Source: Chenopodium formosanum (taxonomy: Eukaryota > Streptophyta > Magnoliopsida > Caryophyllales > Amaranthaceae). From it: a stretch of DNA of 64,000 nucleotides. Made by a program: the position numbers and the translations under genes. Below, in pieces: positions 37,393 to 48,629 of this stretch (positions are counted from its first letter, which is position 1; the number at the start of each line of letters is the position of its first letter). The DNA is taken from assembly GCA_024500155.1 (NCBI GenBank), contig CM044857.1:50292001-50356000 (forward strand), given 5' to 3'. The notes beneath the pieces were generated by a model that saw only the letters and a program-made list of their open reading frames with translations, did not search any database and was not told where the DNA came from.

Positions 37393-40300
37393 ATGTCAGC
37401 ACCATCAGAAGAAACATCTACAGCTTCTCCTTCTTCGCAATCCTTGATTCTTCGTCTCCAACAATTCCTCGACTCCTGCTCCAAGGTTTTCACTCTCACC
37501 CCTTTTCGCATCTGATCAAGTAATTACAGCACTAAGTAATTGATCAGAAAGTGTAAACACCCATTTCAGCTGTTCTTACATGTACCCTTTATGGATTTTT
37601 GTTGTAGGCTGTAGAAGATGGTGATATTCGTCAATCGGAAGAAGTAATTTATGGGACTGTTGAGTTTCTCAGCTCAATTTCTGATGCTGCTATTTCAGAT
37701 CCTGATGATGAAGGAAATCGAAACAATTCAGTCGTTGTTCTTACTCATATTCATTCTTTCCTCTCAAATCCTTCTCTTGATCAGGTACTATTCTCTTTAT
37801 CTCTCTACAAAATCTGGGGTTTGGAGGCTTGATTGTGAATTTGTGTGAACAGGGTTCTGTGGGCATGTGTTACATTGAAGGTTGAAGAACCTATTTAGCA
37901 GAAATTAGGAAAAGGGTATTGTTGGGGTTTAGTTGAAGAAATTACTTTTATGTTTTGGATGTGTTATGAGCTGTTTAATTGAGTTGTTTGATTTTTGTTG
38001 TTACTGAAAGAACCCTTTTAAATACATGTTTGAGAGCGTTGCTATACATGTTATGGATCATCTACCATTCTACATCAACAACATCATCCCTATGCCTTTA
38101 ATCTAGCTCTTGCCATTGGCGGGGTAAGAGGGGTTGGATGTAACTATGTAAGTACTAAGTAGCCTTGCCTGGCTCCGTCTAGTTAGGATACCTTTAACAA
38201 GTTGGTTTTTAACAGGCTATTGTTGATGCACTTTCATTTGAGATGCCCAAGGCTATTGCAAAGTTTGCAGGAGTGTCCCAGAGGTGCCGTGAAATTGTTG
38301 AAAGTGTTATTGATCACTTCACAACAAAATGTAGCCCACGCGACATGATTTCAGTGTTCTCTGAGGTATATACTTTCAAACCTGTGCGCTTCATTTGGTG
38401 TAAAATTTTCCATAAACATGCATTGGAATCCCCCCCCCCCCCCCCCCCCCCGCCCCCAAACTCCTCTTGTATGATTCAGTTCGTAAGCTATATTATTTCT
38501 TACGTGGTATTAACTGATTTAGCAAATGTTTGTGAACTAGCAGTCTAGCACACAGTGTTACTGCGTACTTCGTATAATTGAACCCCTTTTTGATGTCTAT
38601 AGCATAATACTTGTAAATAGATTGAAAAAGGATTAGTAGGGAGTCTGGAACACATGAGCATAATGTTTGGACAATATTTATTGTAGTTTAAGCAAATTGC
38701 CTAATGTCCTCACTCGTCCATTTGTCCTATTCCTTTTTTTTCCTTCTTCATTTACCTTTCTCTTCGGTGTCAGGGTTGAGAGGGGAAGTCAAAGTAGTGA
38801 TAACACAAAGCTGCCTAGAAACGATTGGAATTTCTGTAATTCTAGAGGGAAATGTGCTCTCAAAATAAGTAGCAAAGAAACAAAAACTGAGAGTGACAAT
38901 AGTACCTGATCAAGCATCGTTAAATTTCTGTGAGATAGTAGGAATACACAATTTTTTCATGAGAAAGGGACACTGTGGTACCAAGCATCGTTAAATTTCT
39001 GTGATTACAGCAAGGCTAAAGTTTCAAAATACCTGAAAAGGCATTTGATTGGCTCCCCTGTGTATTACTTGTATTGATTAATTTACTTTCCTGACTTTCA
39101 GCTTGCTATCTTTGTCTATTGATGAAAAAAAAAAAAAAAATTTCTTTTGGGATCTATCGGTCATTTTTTTTTTCTCGGTAAAATATTTGTTAACGTTTTC
39201 AAGAATTTATAAATCACAAAATTATTGATTTATACTTACCTAAGTGACAATAGAAATCATGTAGTTCATAGCCTGTTAGCTCTGACTCTGAAGTTATACG
39301 GCTAAAGAATAGTCCATAATTTAGTGTCTATGCCAGAGTAGCTCTTTCTTCCTCAAAAACTAACTTTCAGTTTCTTATGTTGTGCTGTTGCTTTTCAGAA
39401 CTGTTATTGGCATGGCTATGGTCTGCCAGATTGCATGGAAATACTTGTGTGCTTAATCATCTATTTATCTCATGCTTTATTGGAGAATTAGAATGATTGT
39501 TGGCCACATCTTGTTGATGATGGATGTGTTAATTATTCTACTGTGCTATTGTTTCGTATTGATTTTACATTTCTGACAACTTGATATCATTGGAGCAGGC
39601 ATTGGATTCCTATGGGAAAACAACTGATGCATCTGGTTATGTTTCTGCTCTTCTGCGCGGGGTCTCTAAAGGTGCCTACTGTATGCCTTGAGCACAAACT
39701 TCTTCAAAGGAAAAAAGGAGTGTTGTTTACTTTGATGCAACATTTTTCTTCTAATTGTAGATTTTGACTTTAATTATAATTCAATTTCAATATACAAGTG
39801 TGAATAGTTTGAATGTCCAAATATTCTTCATTGGGCTGGAAGAATAATGATTTTTTTTTTTCCCCAGCATTTCTCTCCATACGTAGACGTCAGGCTGAAC
39901 AAATTAAAGTTGCTCTTCCCATAATCCTTAATGCTGTGAAGGCTGCGTCTTTCGATTTGGATGATAGAGATATAGGCTTCAAGGATTTGTTTGAAGGGGC
40001 TATTAGCATTGCCAATTCCATGCTAGGAGCATGTAAAAAATTGGTCTGTCAATCTATGACTTGTGAAATTAATCATACTTTCTCGGTCCAATCTCGATCT
40101 GGCTAATCAATTTGATTAATTCTTGACCAACAGGAGGATGGAGCAAATGGACAACTTCGTGGCTTACTCAGCTTGTACGTTTTGCAAATCATGGTTGGTA
40201 CTCATCTCCTAATTTTATGTTTCTGTAATATCTTCAATTCATTAATTGAGATGTTAATTCCATCTCTTACCTATTTTTGAGAACCCATTGCTTATAAGCC

Positions 40301-43300
40301 TTAACTTCATTGTTAATAACATTTATTTTTGGCTTTCATCTCCATTTTGTTTCCTTCACTTTAGCAGGCTTTACTATGTTATGTAATGCTTGTTTATTAC
40401 GTGTCCTGCAGACTGTTGTTTCGATCAGCGCGAGGGATGAAGTTTCGTCTAGTCTTTCCTTTGTTCAAACATTATCAAGCTTCTTTCCGTATTGTGGTTT
40501 ATCATATGCGGATCTTGTATGTGGCCTTGGAGTTGATCCACTTATCAATCTTATACGTGGTGGTGAGCTATCAACTTCATCTGCCCTCTTCCTTGCTACT
40601 TTCCATTTATCTTGGCATCTGTGGTGGTGATTCCTTTTCTCTTCCCATCTATGATGTCCAGATGAAATGGATGATTATATGGATTGCTTTTGCTATGTCA
40701 AACATGGAGCAGTGCTTTCAGGTGAGTATTTGTCCATGATTATTCTACTGTACTATCTTCTCAAGTACTGTCCTGTTTCATTGCTACACTTCTTTCTCGT
40801 CTTTTGATCCAGTGATTTGGGGGCATATATCTGATGAAGTCTCTCAGGCAGCTGGGCAGGATGTCAGTCTTCTTAAGAATGATCTTAGGACCTCCCAAAG
40901 TAGAAGATGGTCAACTATAAGCATGATGAAGTACATATTCTCTTTAGGTGAGCTGCCTTGGGTCCTAAAGAAGCATGCGACAGACTTCTTGCTGGTCATC
41001 ACAGAAAACAGTGAACAAGATGTGAATGAAGACATGATATGCTCATCCTTTACACCCAGTCTTATTTCTACTCTGCAGGTATTCTCCTGCCATGTCCCAA
41101 TAAATCATGAATCATTTCCTCTGATCTCTTGCTGATGTTAGAAAATATTCAGGCTATTCTGTCAGTCATCATGTATGCTCCGGATGCTGAGTTAAGAAAG
41201 ATAGCTTTTGCTACCTTAAAAAGGGTGAGATCTCTCTAGAGCCCTGTGTATTTTCATTCCTTGTTCGCATGATGTTTTCACATAATCAAGCATTCAAGTA
41301 TAACAAACTCTTAGTATGTTTGTGGAAATATTGTTATGTTCATTCATGACATGTGGTTGCGTGATGTGCCATAGCAGACAAGAGGCTTTCCTATAGCAGA
41401 CTAGAGGCTTTCCTATGAAGTTCAGTTCTAAACCACTCTACAAAAATGAAGCCCTAGAATGCTCTGTTCAAAATTTTTTCTCTTTATTTAATCTATAGAA
41501 GGCTGTTACCAAAACCTTACTCCTTTGCTAGCCCTCCATTAAAAGTGCTCGGATGTCATGGACCCAAGTCCGTACAGTGACAGTCCCTCCACCACTCAGT
41601 GGTTGGGATATGAACCTCAATCACATGGTTAGGGGCTCCCAAGTGAAATCTTTTGGTCCATGTCTACTAGAGTGAGCCATATGCTTAGTACCCTATCAAT
41701 AGAACTCCACATCTCACTTAGAGATGAGTAAAATGTTAGCAACTACTAAATTTGGAGGTTAAAAAAAAAAAAAAAATGTGCGCCAGTTGTCCCAGCTTTC
41801 CTCCCCACTTTTTGTAACATGTGTTATTGTAGTGTGCTATGCTATTTCTTTTGGCAAAGAATTCTTGCACTTGAAGAGCTTGCTGTTTATAGGGCTGGTG
41901 GCTTGATGTACCTTATTGCCCTGTTTGCTGCATATCTTTGTTTCTTTTTTCCTTAAGCTAAAGATGTTGAATTATTATATATTGTGTCTTTCATCTTATA
42001 GATTGTATCTCATATTATATATTAAAACATCGTGGTTCTAAGTCTTTTGTTATATACATACTTAAGAATGTTAATCATTTTGTCATTCTCCTGGGATCTG
42101 ATCAATTGACAGGTGCTTGCTGATAATCCAGCTTCTTTAAGGCTTGACATAATGCAGGTCTTGGTTAAATCTATCACCTCTTCATCCATGGTTAGACTTT
42201 GTCTCCTCATTTCTGTAGTTACATTGATCTATAATCCCACTATCGACATAGTGGACCATCTAGCCAGTTGGTACTTTTTGCAGGTGGCGATACTTTTAGA
42301 TTGCGTTAGGGAGAATCTTCGAAATGATTATCTTAAACTGCGAGAAGAGAAAGTGTCTTCTAGCTGCACTTTCTGGAATGCTAGCATACTTGAATTGGTA
42401 GAATTTGTTTTGAGACCCCCCAATGGAGGACCACCTTCTCTCCCTGAGCAAAGTGATGCGGTATTACATTCCTTAACTTTAATGATTTTTTAATTGGCTT
42501 CTTGGTTATTTTATATTGTTTCTGATCCTGGTACTCTTATTCTGTTCCTCTTATGATGTCTTGGGAAGAATGGGCAGACTGAATGTTCCTATATATCTTC
42601 TGATTCCACTGTGTTGTCATTAATTTAATTTGTAAATTGCAGGTTCTTTCAGCTCTTAACCTGTATAGATATGTTCTAATACCAGAGAAAACAGGTGAGC
42701 ATATTGTTTATACTTAAATCAATTTGTCTCTATGAGTGGCTTGCTTTGTATCTGTACATATGAATTGACTTCATTCTACTGTGTTACTACTATCTCTCAC
42801 CTGCAGTATGACTGAACCAATGCGTGCAACTCACAGGTTCACTGCTGTCAAGTGACCTTAAATATGGTAATCTTGGCATGTCTTAGATGTGAGATAAATA
42901 GGTCACCCTGGCCCTTAGAGTGATGTTTACAAAAAATTGCATGTATGGTGAGATTTGCCTTATATCACAAACATTCACGAAAATGGAGGTCAATAGATCC
43001 AGATTTAAGGTTAATTAGGTGTTATAACCACTTTGTCCCTGGTCTCGACACACGCTGAACAAATGTTGGAGTATAACTCATGATCATGGAGTGTCTTAGA
43101 ACCATTAAAGTCAAGTAAGATAGTGAAAATTTCCTTGATTTCTAGATTTCAAAGACCAGAGTATAGTCTTTGGATCTGGGAAGCAATGACAAAGTATCCA
43201 TAAATACAGCACATGGTCAATTCCAAATCATAGGAGTTTGTGCTGCAATCTTTTATTTTAAGATAAGACTCTGTTACCATGATTGAGGTAAAGATTACAC

Positions 43301-45403
43301 ATATGTGCCTTGAGATTCTCTCAACAGTATGATTCCTCTGATTCGCATGGTCTGCTACACTGCGGGAGTGAGAATTTACAGCTAGAATCTAGTGAACCTT
43401 ATTTACAACTATGAACCTTTTCTTATTGTAGGAGAGTAAGCTTGGCACAGTGGGTTTTGGGGGTTCTGAGTGATTCTGCTTGGATGCACCGATCCTAGAG
43501 TTTTCCTGTGTCATTTTGGGATTCTGTCCGCTTACGGGGAAGGTGATCTATTAAATGTTAAACATGTCGATCATAGACAAGATGGGAAAATTTATTGATC
43601 TGCCAGAGCCAATTTGACTCTTGGCCGTGTGAATATCTTGGACTAGGAATGATGATTGATGAGTCTCGATACAGCTCTAAAATTTCTATATCCTCAACAA
43701 CCTATGTAAACAAATATTTTACATGTTTGGGCTTGCTAACCCTCTTCAGCAAACCAATACCTACAACGCTTATAATCATTGTTGTGGATAAGGGACAGCG
43801 TTGGCTTGTGCCTGAGAAGTGCCAGCAGCCTGCCATTTGCCCATTTGCTTGTACCCATGCCGGGTTTGCATAGGGTATGAAGTGCAGTTGGACTAAGGGG
43901 AAAAAAAAAACTGTCAACTAAAGGGTCTTGAGTGCTTAGGGATCATTTGCAGGCCCACCACTCACCAGGCCTTAGTACTGTTTGGCTGGAAGCTATCCTT
44001 TACTCATGGTTGTCAAGTTTTGGTGTAATTTTTGCGAGATATCTTATCATCAAGTAGGATGAATTTTAACCTTTTTTGCCCTAATTTTGAGAATCTGAGT
44101 AGTTAGCTCCTGCATTCTCTAAAGTCTAAAGAACTAGTGTGTGGTCAGATTATCAGAATTTAGGATAACATGGGTATACCTGGTCTGTTGTTCATTAGTG
44201 CGGTTACTCACACAAGGATGCAAGATCTTGCCACATATTATTATGTTAAGAGTAGTCTCTGAGGGCTACCTTGGATGCCAAGAGCCCATATGACCAGTTA
44301 ATTCAATGTCAGTTACTAAGGAGGCTACATGCAGATTCCAAGGCAAAACTTTATTTACTCGTGGGCTATAGTTTTCCAAGGGCTTCTGGGCTAAGAGTTA
44401 TTATGATTGACTCAGGATTGATTTTATCCCCTCAATCAAGCGTTTTAATCTTATTTATGCCCGGCCAGAAACCTGCAATAACTGGATATGTTATGAAATC
44501 CCTTTTCTGAACCTTGGATTGAGCCAGGCTGCCGATAAGTTTTGATATCACTTATGCAGGGACCTGTCACAGTGGTTCTAGGACATGTGTGATGCCAGAA
44601 CCCAACAAGGCACCAGTATGGCTTTGCTCTAAGTTCCTAACAGCAACGATGTACTTCTTTCTTAGCCTGCTGCACAGCTTTTCATAGCCTATAAAGCACT
44701 CAGATGCCACAATTATTACTTTGCTCTCACCAACCTTAGCTTGACTTACTGCATCACTTAATAATGTGTTTTGTTAGCGTTAATGGTGGAAAGGGGAGGG
44801 TATGTAAGTAAGGGGAAGGGTGATGAGTGGAGAAAAGGACGAAAAGGATTATGCTTCCATTTCCTTAAAATTCTTTATAATAGTGAAAGGATACGTTGAT
44901 TAAAAGGGGATGGAAAATGGATCCATCCTATTCTTTTCTGTTCTTTGTTCCCTATCCCGTGTCCAGAAATAGTAAAATAGATCCCTATCTTTGACTCCCC
45001 ATTCCTCCAACAAAAAATGAGCATGTGATGGCATTTCATAGTAGTAAAAAGTTTATATTAACATCTCAGTATCCCTTAAATTTCCAGACCCATAATTTTT
45101 TTTGCATAATTTGTTTCTGTATCTGTATGAGACTATGAATTTTGTTTCAAGAATTTTGATGCCAGAATATTGACCGCTGATACAGGGAAGACAAACTACA
45201 CAGGTGTCATGTCTAGAAACAAATTAGAGGAGGTGTACAGCAAATGGCTCTTGCCTCTAAGAACTTTGGTCATGAGCATAAATGCAGAAAACAAGAATGG
45301 TGACGAGCAACTTGCGACAGACATAATGTGCGGATTGAACCCTCTTGAGCTCGTTTTGTACCACTGTATTGAACTTGTTGAAGAGACCATCAGACAGTCA
45401 TGA
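37393..45403 (+). CDS. ALF4: ALF4, aberrant lateral root formation 4 (glomulin-type SCF inhibitor)
   Basis: In Arabidopsis ALF4 binds RBX1 and inhibits SCF ubiquitin ligases, affecting auxin and gibberellin signalling, and is required for lateral-root initiation. Exons: 37393-37485, 37608-37784, 38216-38365, 39599-39671, 39868-40043, 40134-40193, 40412-40562, 40662-40721, 40813-41078, 41153-41224, 42113-42190, 42284-42460, 42643-42694, 45186-45403. The total is 1803 bp, 600 aa plus stop, near the family length, with every junction in frame and GT-AG. The protein is helical and repeat-like with no catalytic motif. Landmarks are CREIVESVIDHFTTKCSPRDM, LIRGGDEMDDYMDCFCYVKH, WSTISMMKYIFSLGELPWVL and a conserved final exon KTNYTGVMSRNKLEEVYSKW. 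The start context AACAATGTC is favourable. Intron 13 is 2.5 kb; intron 3 carries 22 C in a row. Exon identity is by recall of the family, so single-residue boundaries could differ slightly. Confidence 0.95.
38430..38451. repeat. Poly-C tract (22), ALF4 intron 3
   Basis: Twenty-two C, then G, then five more C. It lies 64 bases inside the intron on the sense strand. Confidence 0.9.
38911..39004 (+). repeat. 23-bp direct repeat in ALF4 intron 3
   Basis: CAAGCATCGTTAAATTTCTG plus TGA occurs exactly at 38911-38933 and 38982-39004, 71 bases apart. It is a local duplication within the intron. Confidence 0.85.
41371..41414 (+). repeat. 22-bp tandem duplication in ALF4 intron 10
   Basis: Two head-to-tail units (ATAGCAGACAAGAGGCTTTC + CT), differing at one base (ACA versus ACT in the middle). 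Intronic. Confidence 0.85.
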
Positions 45404-48400
45404 TGGTTGGTGACTCAAACTTGAATGTCCCCCCTATCTTGGCTGTTTTCGTTACATTTATATAATATTGTTCTTTTGTTCCCCTCGTCATCAGGATTAG
45501 TTGGGGGTTGGATTATTAAACTCTTCAAGACACCTCTGTTGTTAAAGCTATCAACATTACTCATCATTGATTCTTTACATAATGAGTGGAACAATTGATT
45601 TTTGAAATTTGAAGGTCTTTTTCTTTTGTCTTAATTCTATTATTTTACTCTAAGTTTTGCATTTTCTGTATCTTCTTACCCTCTGTTTCCATTCAATCTT
45701 GAATTTGCTGGTTTTATTTTTTTTTATTTTTATTTTTTAGAAGGTAAACCTTTCAGGCCTTGCAAGAATGCAAGGATGCTGTAGCCGAGAGCCCAGGCTC
45801 GATTATAGCCGTAAGCACCGTCCTGTAGTGAACAATTCTGAAACATATGCATCTGTTTTACCTTTGGTTTTGTGGAAGACAGGTATAAGAGGGATAAGTT
45901 TTTATTATATTTGTCAGGAAATAAAAAGTATAGGTTATAGACAAATTCATGATTCCGAGAGGGTGAGCAGCTTACCTGACATGATATACAAAATCAATCA
46001 TGATTCCCGCCCCCTTGTAAAAAAATACATCTTTTTCAGCCATTACATACCTACTTGCAAAAATATGCTTAGAGAGTGGGTTTGTTTCCATTTTATAAAC
46101 TTTAGACTTAAGCAATGTCTAGTTGACTCCAGATCTATAATCTTATTCTTTGTGGGGATCTAAGTTGGTAAATGTTTGTACTTTCTCTACTGTGAAAGCT
46201 AATGTTAAGCGGCTACTTCCTCCGTTCCAAATACTAGTCTCTTTCTTACTTTGGGTAAAAATGTAGAATGTGTGTTTTCTTCTTTGTTAGAATGTTGGAA
46301 TTAAGTCATGAGCTATATAAAATTGTTTATCGTGATTCTTGTTTGTCACATTTTGACGGAATTGAGTATATATTGTTTACCTTGACTTATTAAAAAATGG
46401 CAAAAGCTAACAAACATCTCGAGGATATTGAATAAGATAACTAAAAGTAGAAATATTGAATTACAATGATTATTTATTATAACGATCAACGTGTGATTTT
46501 AACATGCTTTCTTAAATTAATATTAACCTAGGAAATATTTAAATGCTTAACTAATATCCAAAGGCGGTCGTTAGCAAGTTTCTTAAAAATAACACAACTC
46601 TTTATTAAGAATTTTTTGGGTATGAATATGCTTCCATCATATTAAATTTTTCTTTGTTATTTATAATCATTAACAATGAAAGATCCATAAGTGATATAAA
46701 AAGTCAATCTGAGTACATGAAAAATAATACTGTACTGTAGTACTAGTATAAAAATTGAGATACTAGTACTAAGGGGAGAAAAAAAAAAAAAAACAATTAG
46801 CCATATATTGCATTATTTATTAGAGTTAGAATGTAAAAGGGAGATCCGACATACCAGTAATTAGAAATGAATTTTGGGAAATGAAGGGTAAGATTTCAAG
46901 TCAACCAACAAATAAAACATTTATTAAATTTTATTTATTGATTTATGCAAGTGTTTGTGGATGTTTTCATGTTGTCTTCTTTACTTACCCTTTCCTTTCT
47001 ACTTTTAATAGTCGGTGGTAGCTCAACTGTCGGGCTCAAAAACGGGTCAAAACTGATTTATTACCCATTTTTTATTTCAACTTTTCCAACTATTACCATA
47101 GTTGAATACAGCTCACACACACAACAGGCCCATTTTGAGGCCCAAAACATTCCCGACAATAAGCCCAATTGGAGAAAGGCCCAAATGTAGTAATTAATGG
47201 CATGAAAGCTTCCACAAAGTGGGGAACACCATGACAATTGGTCAGCTGTTCCACGCCACCTAGACCATTTCAAAAGTCATATTTGGACCACGCTATTTTT
47301 AATGTTATTTTGACATATTCTTCTAAATACTCGTATTAATTTATTAATATAAATGTGAAATATGAATGAAAATTAATGGTCAACTTTTTACTCACGAGAT
47401 TCAAATGTTTTTCTTTGTGCAACTAGCATCTCTTGTTTGATGGTTACCAATAAACATACCAAATATGCCTATCTAAATAGATACAAAATTTAAGGGTAGG
47501 TCTTTGAATTTTTATGAATATCTTTTGACTAATAATATCTTCCCCTTCACACACTATCCAGTACAATTAGTACAGGATAATAATACAGTATAGTCGGAAA
47601 GGAATCTATAATTAGGGGTACAATATTTACCAATACGCCGAATCAACTTTTGCAAGGGCGTTATTAATCTTCACCCTTTGTTAGTTGCCTAATAGCTAGA
47701 ATATCAATAGAGGTACAACATTTGAAATAAAAATGGACTGATTCCAAATCTAAGTAGCTCAAACACATCAACAAGGCGGAGTTTCAATAATTGTATTTCT
47801 CATGTCCAATGAATGACATCCTGTACAATCCAGGAATTAACAAGTTTGAGTTATTATGTTTCGTATCTTTATCCGTATGATTGTATCCATGTACAAACAA
47901 ATTCCATACAGATACATCCTAAGGAACTTGAAGAGTTACATAATCAAACCATCTTTTATCTTACATTCAAATTTGTAAGCTACAAAACAAAGGAAATAAT
48001 CCAGTAGACCATAAACTTTGTCTTGTAAATAATATAGAATTCATTGTACTGACTGGAACTATCTGTAAAGCTGAATAAATTGAATCCAAAATTGGGTACT
48101 CAGGCAACTCCTGATGCTGATAATATCATGCAACAGAAAGCCGTATATTTTCTCAAGTTAGCAAGAAATATAATTATGTCATGAAATTAGATAGATTCTA
48201 ACATCTATTGTACAAGTGCCCATAAGACATAAGTACCTAATTAAGGAAAGAATATAATGGCACAGAATACATTAACGTATTTTGTTCTACAAGCAAAGAA
48301 GTGAAAGGGCTTACCCCAACAAATTTTTGGAGCAGTAGCGAGCAAAGATGGTAGAAAATCTGACCGAAAAGGAAAAAAGAACGAACATTTGAGTATCTGT

Positions 48401-48629
48401 ATATTATCTAACAACTATGAATACTAAGCTTATCGTAGATTGCCCAGATATGTATTAGCATCTGGGCAGTAAATAACCAAGTGAATCCCCTAAGTCCTGC
48501 TGTAATTACACCTGTCTGATGGAGGGCTCTTCAGTCATCGCACAGTTGAACAAAGCGCCAACCAGAAGTAAACCTTAGAAACAGTTAGCTTCAAATTTTG
48601 GAAAATGAGGTAATGGAAACTTCGTTTCA
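45404..48629. other. 3.2-kb gene-free region between convergent gene ends
   Basis: The first few hundred bases should be ALF4 3' UTR and the last few hundred the 3' UTR of the EAR-motif gene. An open frame of 131 codons at 45768-46163 has no recognisable family. A one-sided Stowaway-like terminus (CTTCCTCCGTTCC) occurs at about 46213. A cluster of GGCCCA motifs lies at 47127-47183. Confidence 0.6.
47127..47183. promoter_or_regulatory. Cluster of four site II-like (R)GCCCA motifs
   Basis: GGCCCA at 47127, 47139 and 47178 and AGCCCA at 47162 lie within 57 bases; the opposite strand reads TGGGCY. This spacing is typical of plant housekeeping promoters, yet no coding gene was found within a kilobase. 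Confidence 0.3.

Noticed and set aside
43595..43873. 92-codon open frame in ALF4 intron 13
   Set aside because: Entirely intronic, with no recognised domain; treated as chance. Intron 13 as a whole showed no clear transposon ends.
45768..46163. 131-codon open frame downstream of ALF4
   Set aside because: It is the longest unexplained frame in the gap, but its translation resembles nothing I know, lacks conserved-looking blocks, and starts in likely ALF4 3' flank. It probably arose by chance.
46213..46369. Fourth full Stowaway MITE
   Set aside because: The left terminus CTTCCTCCGTTCC is convincing, but the only candidate right end (TTTTGACGGAATTGAG) matches poorly, so it was kept only as a one-sided relic.
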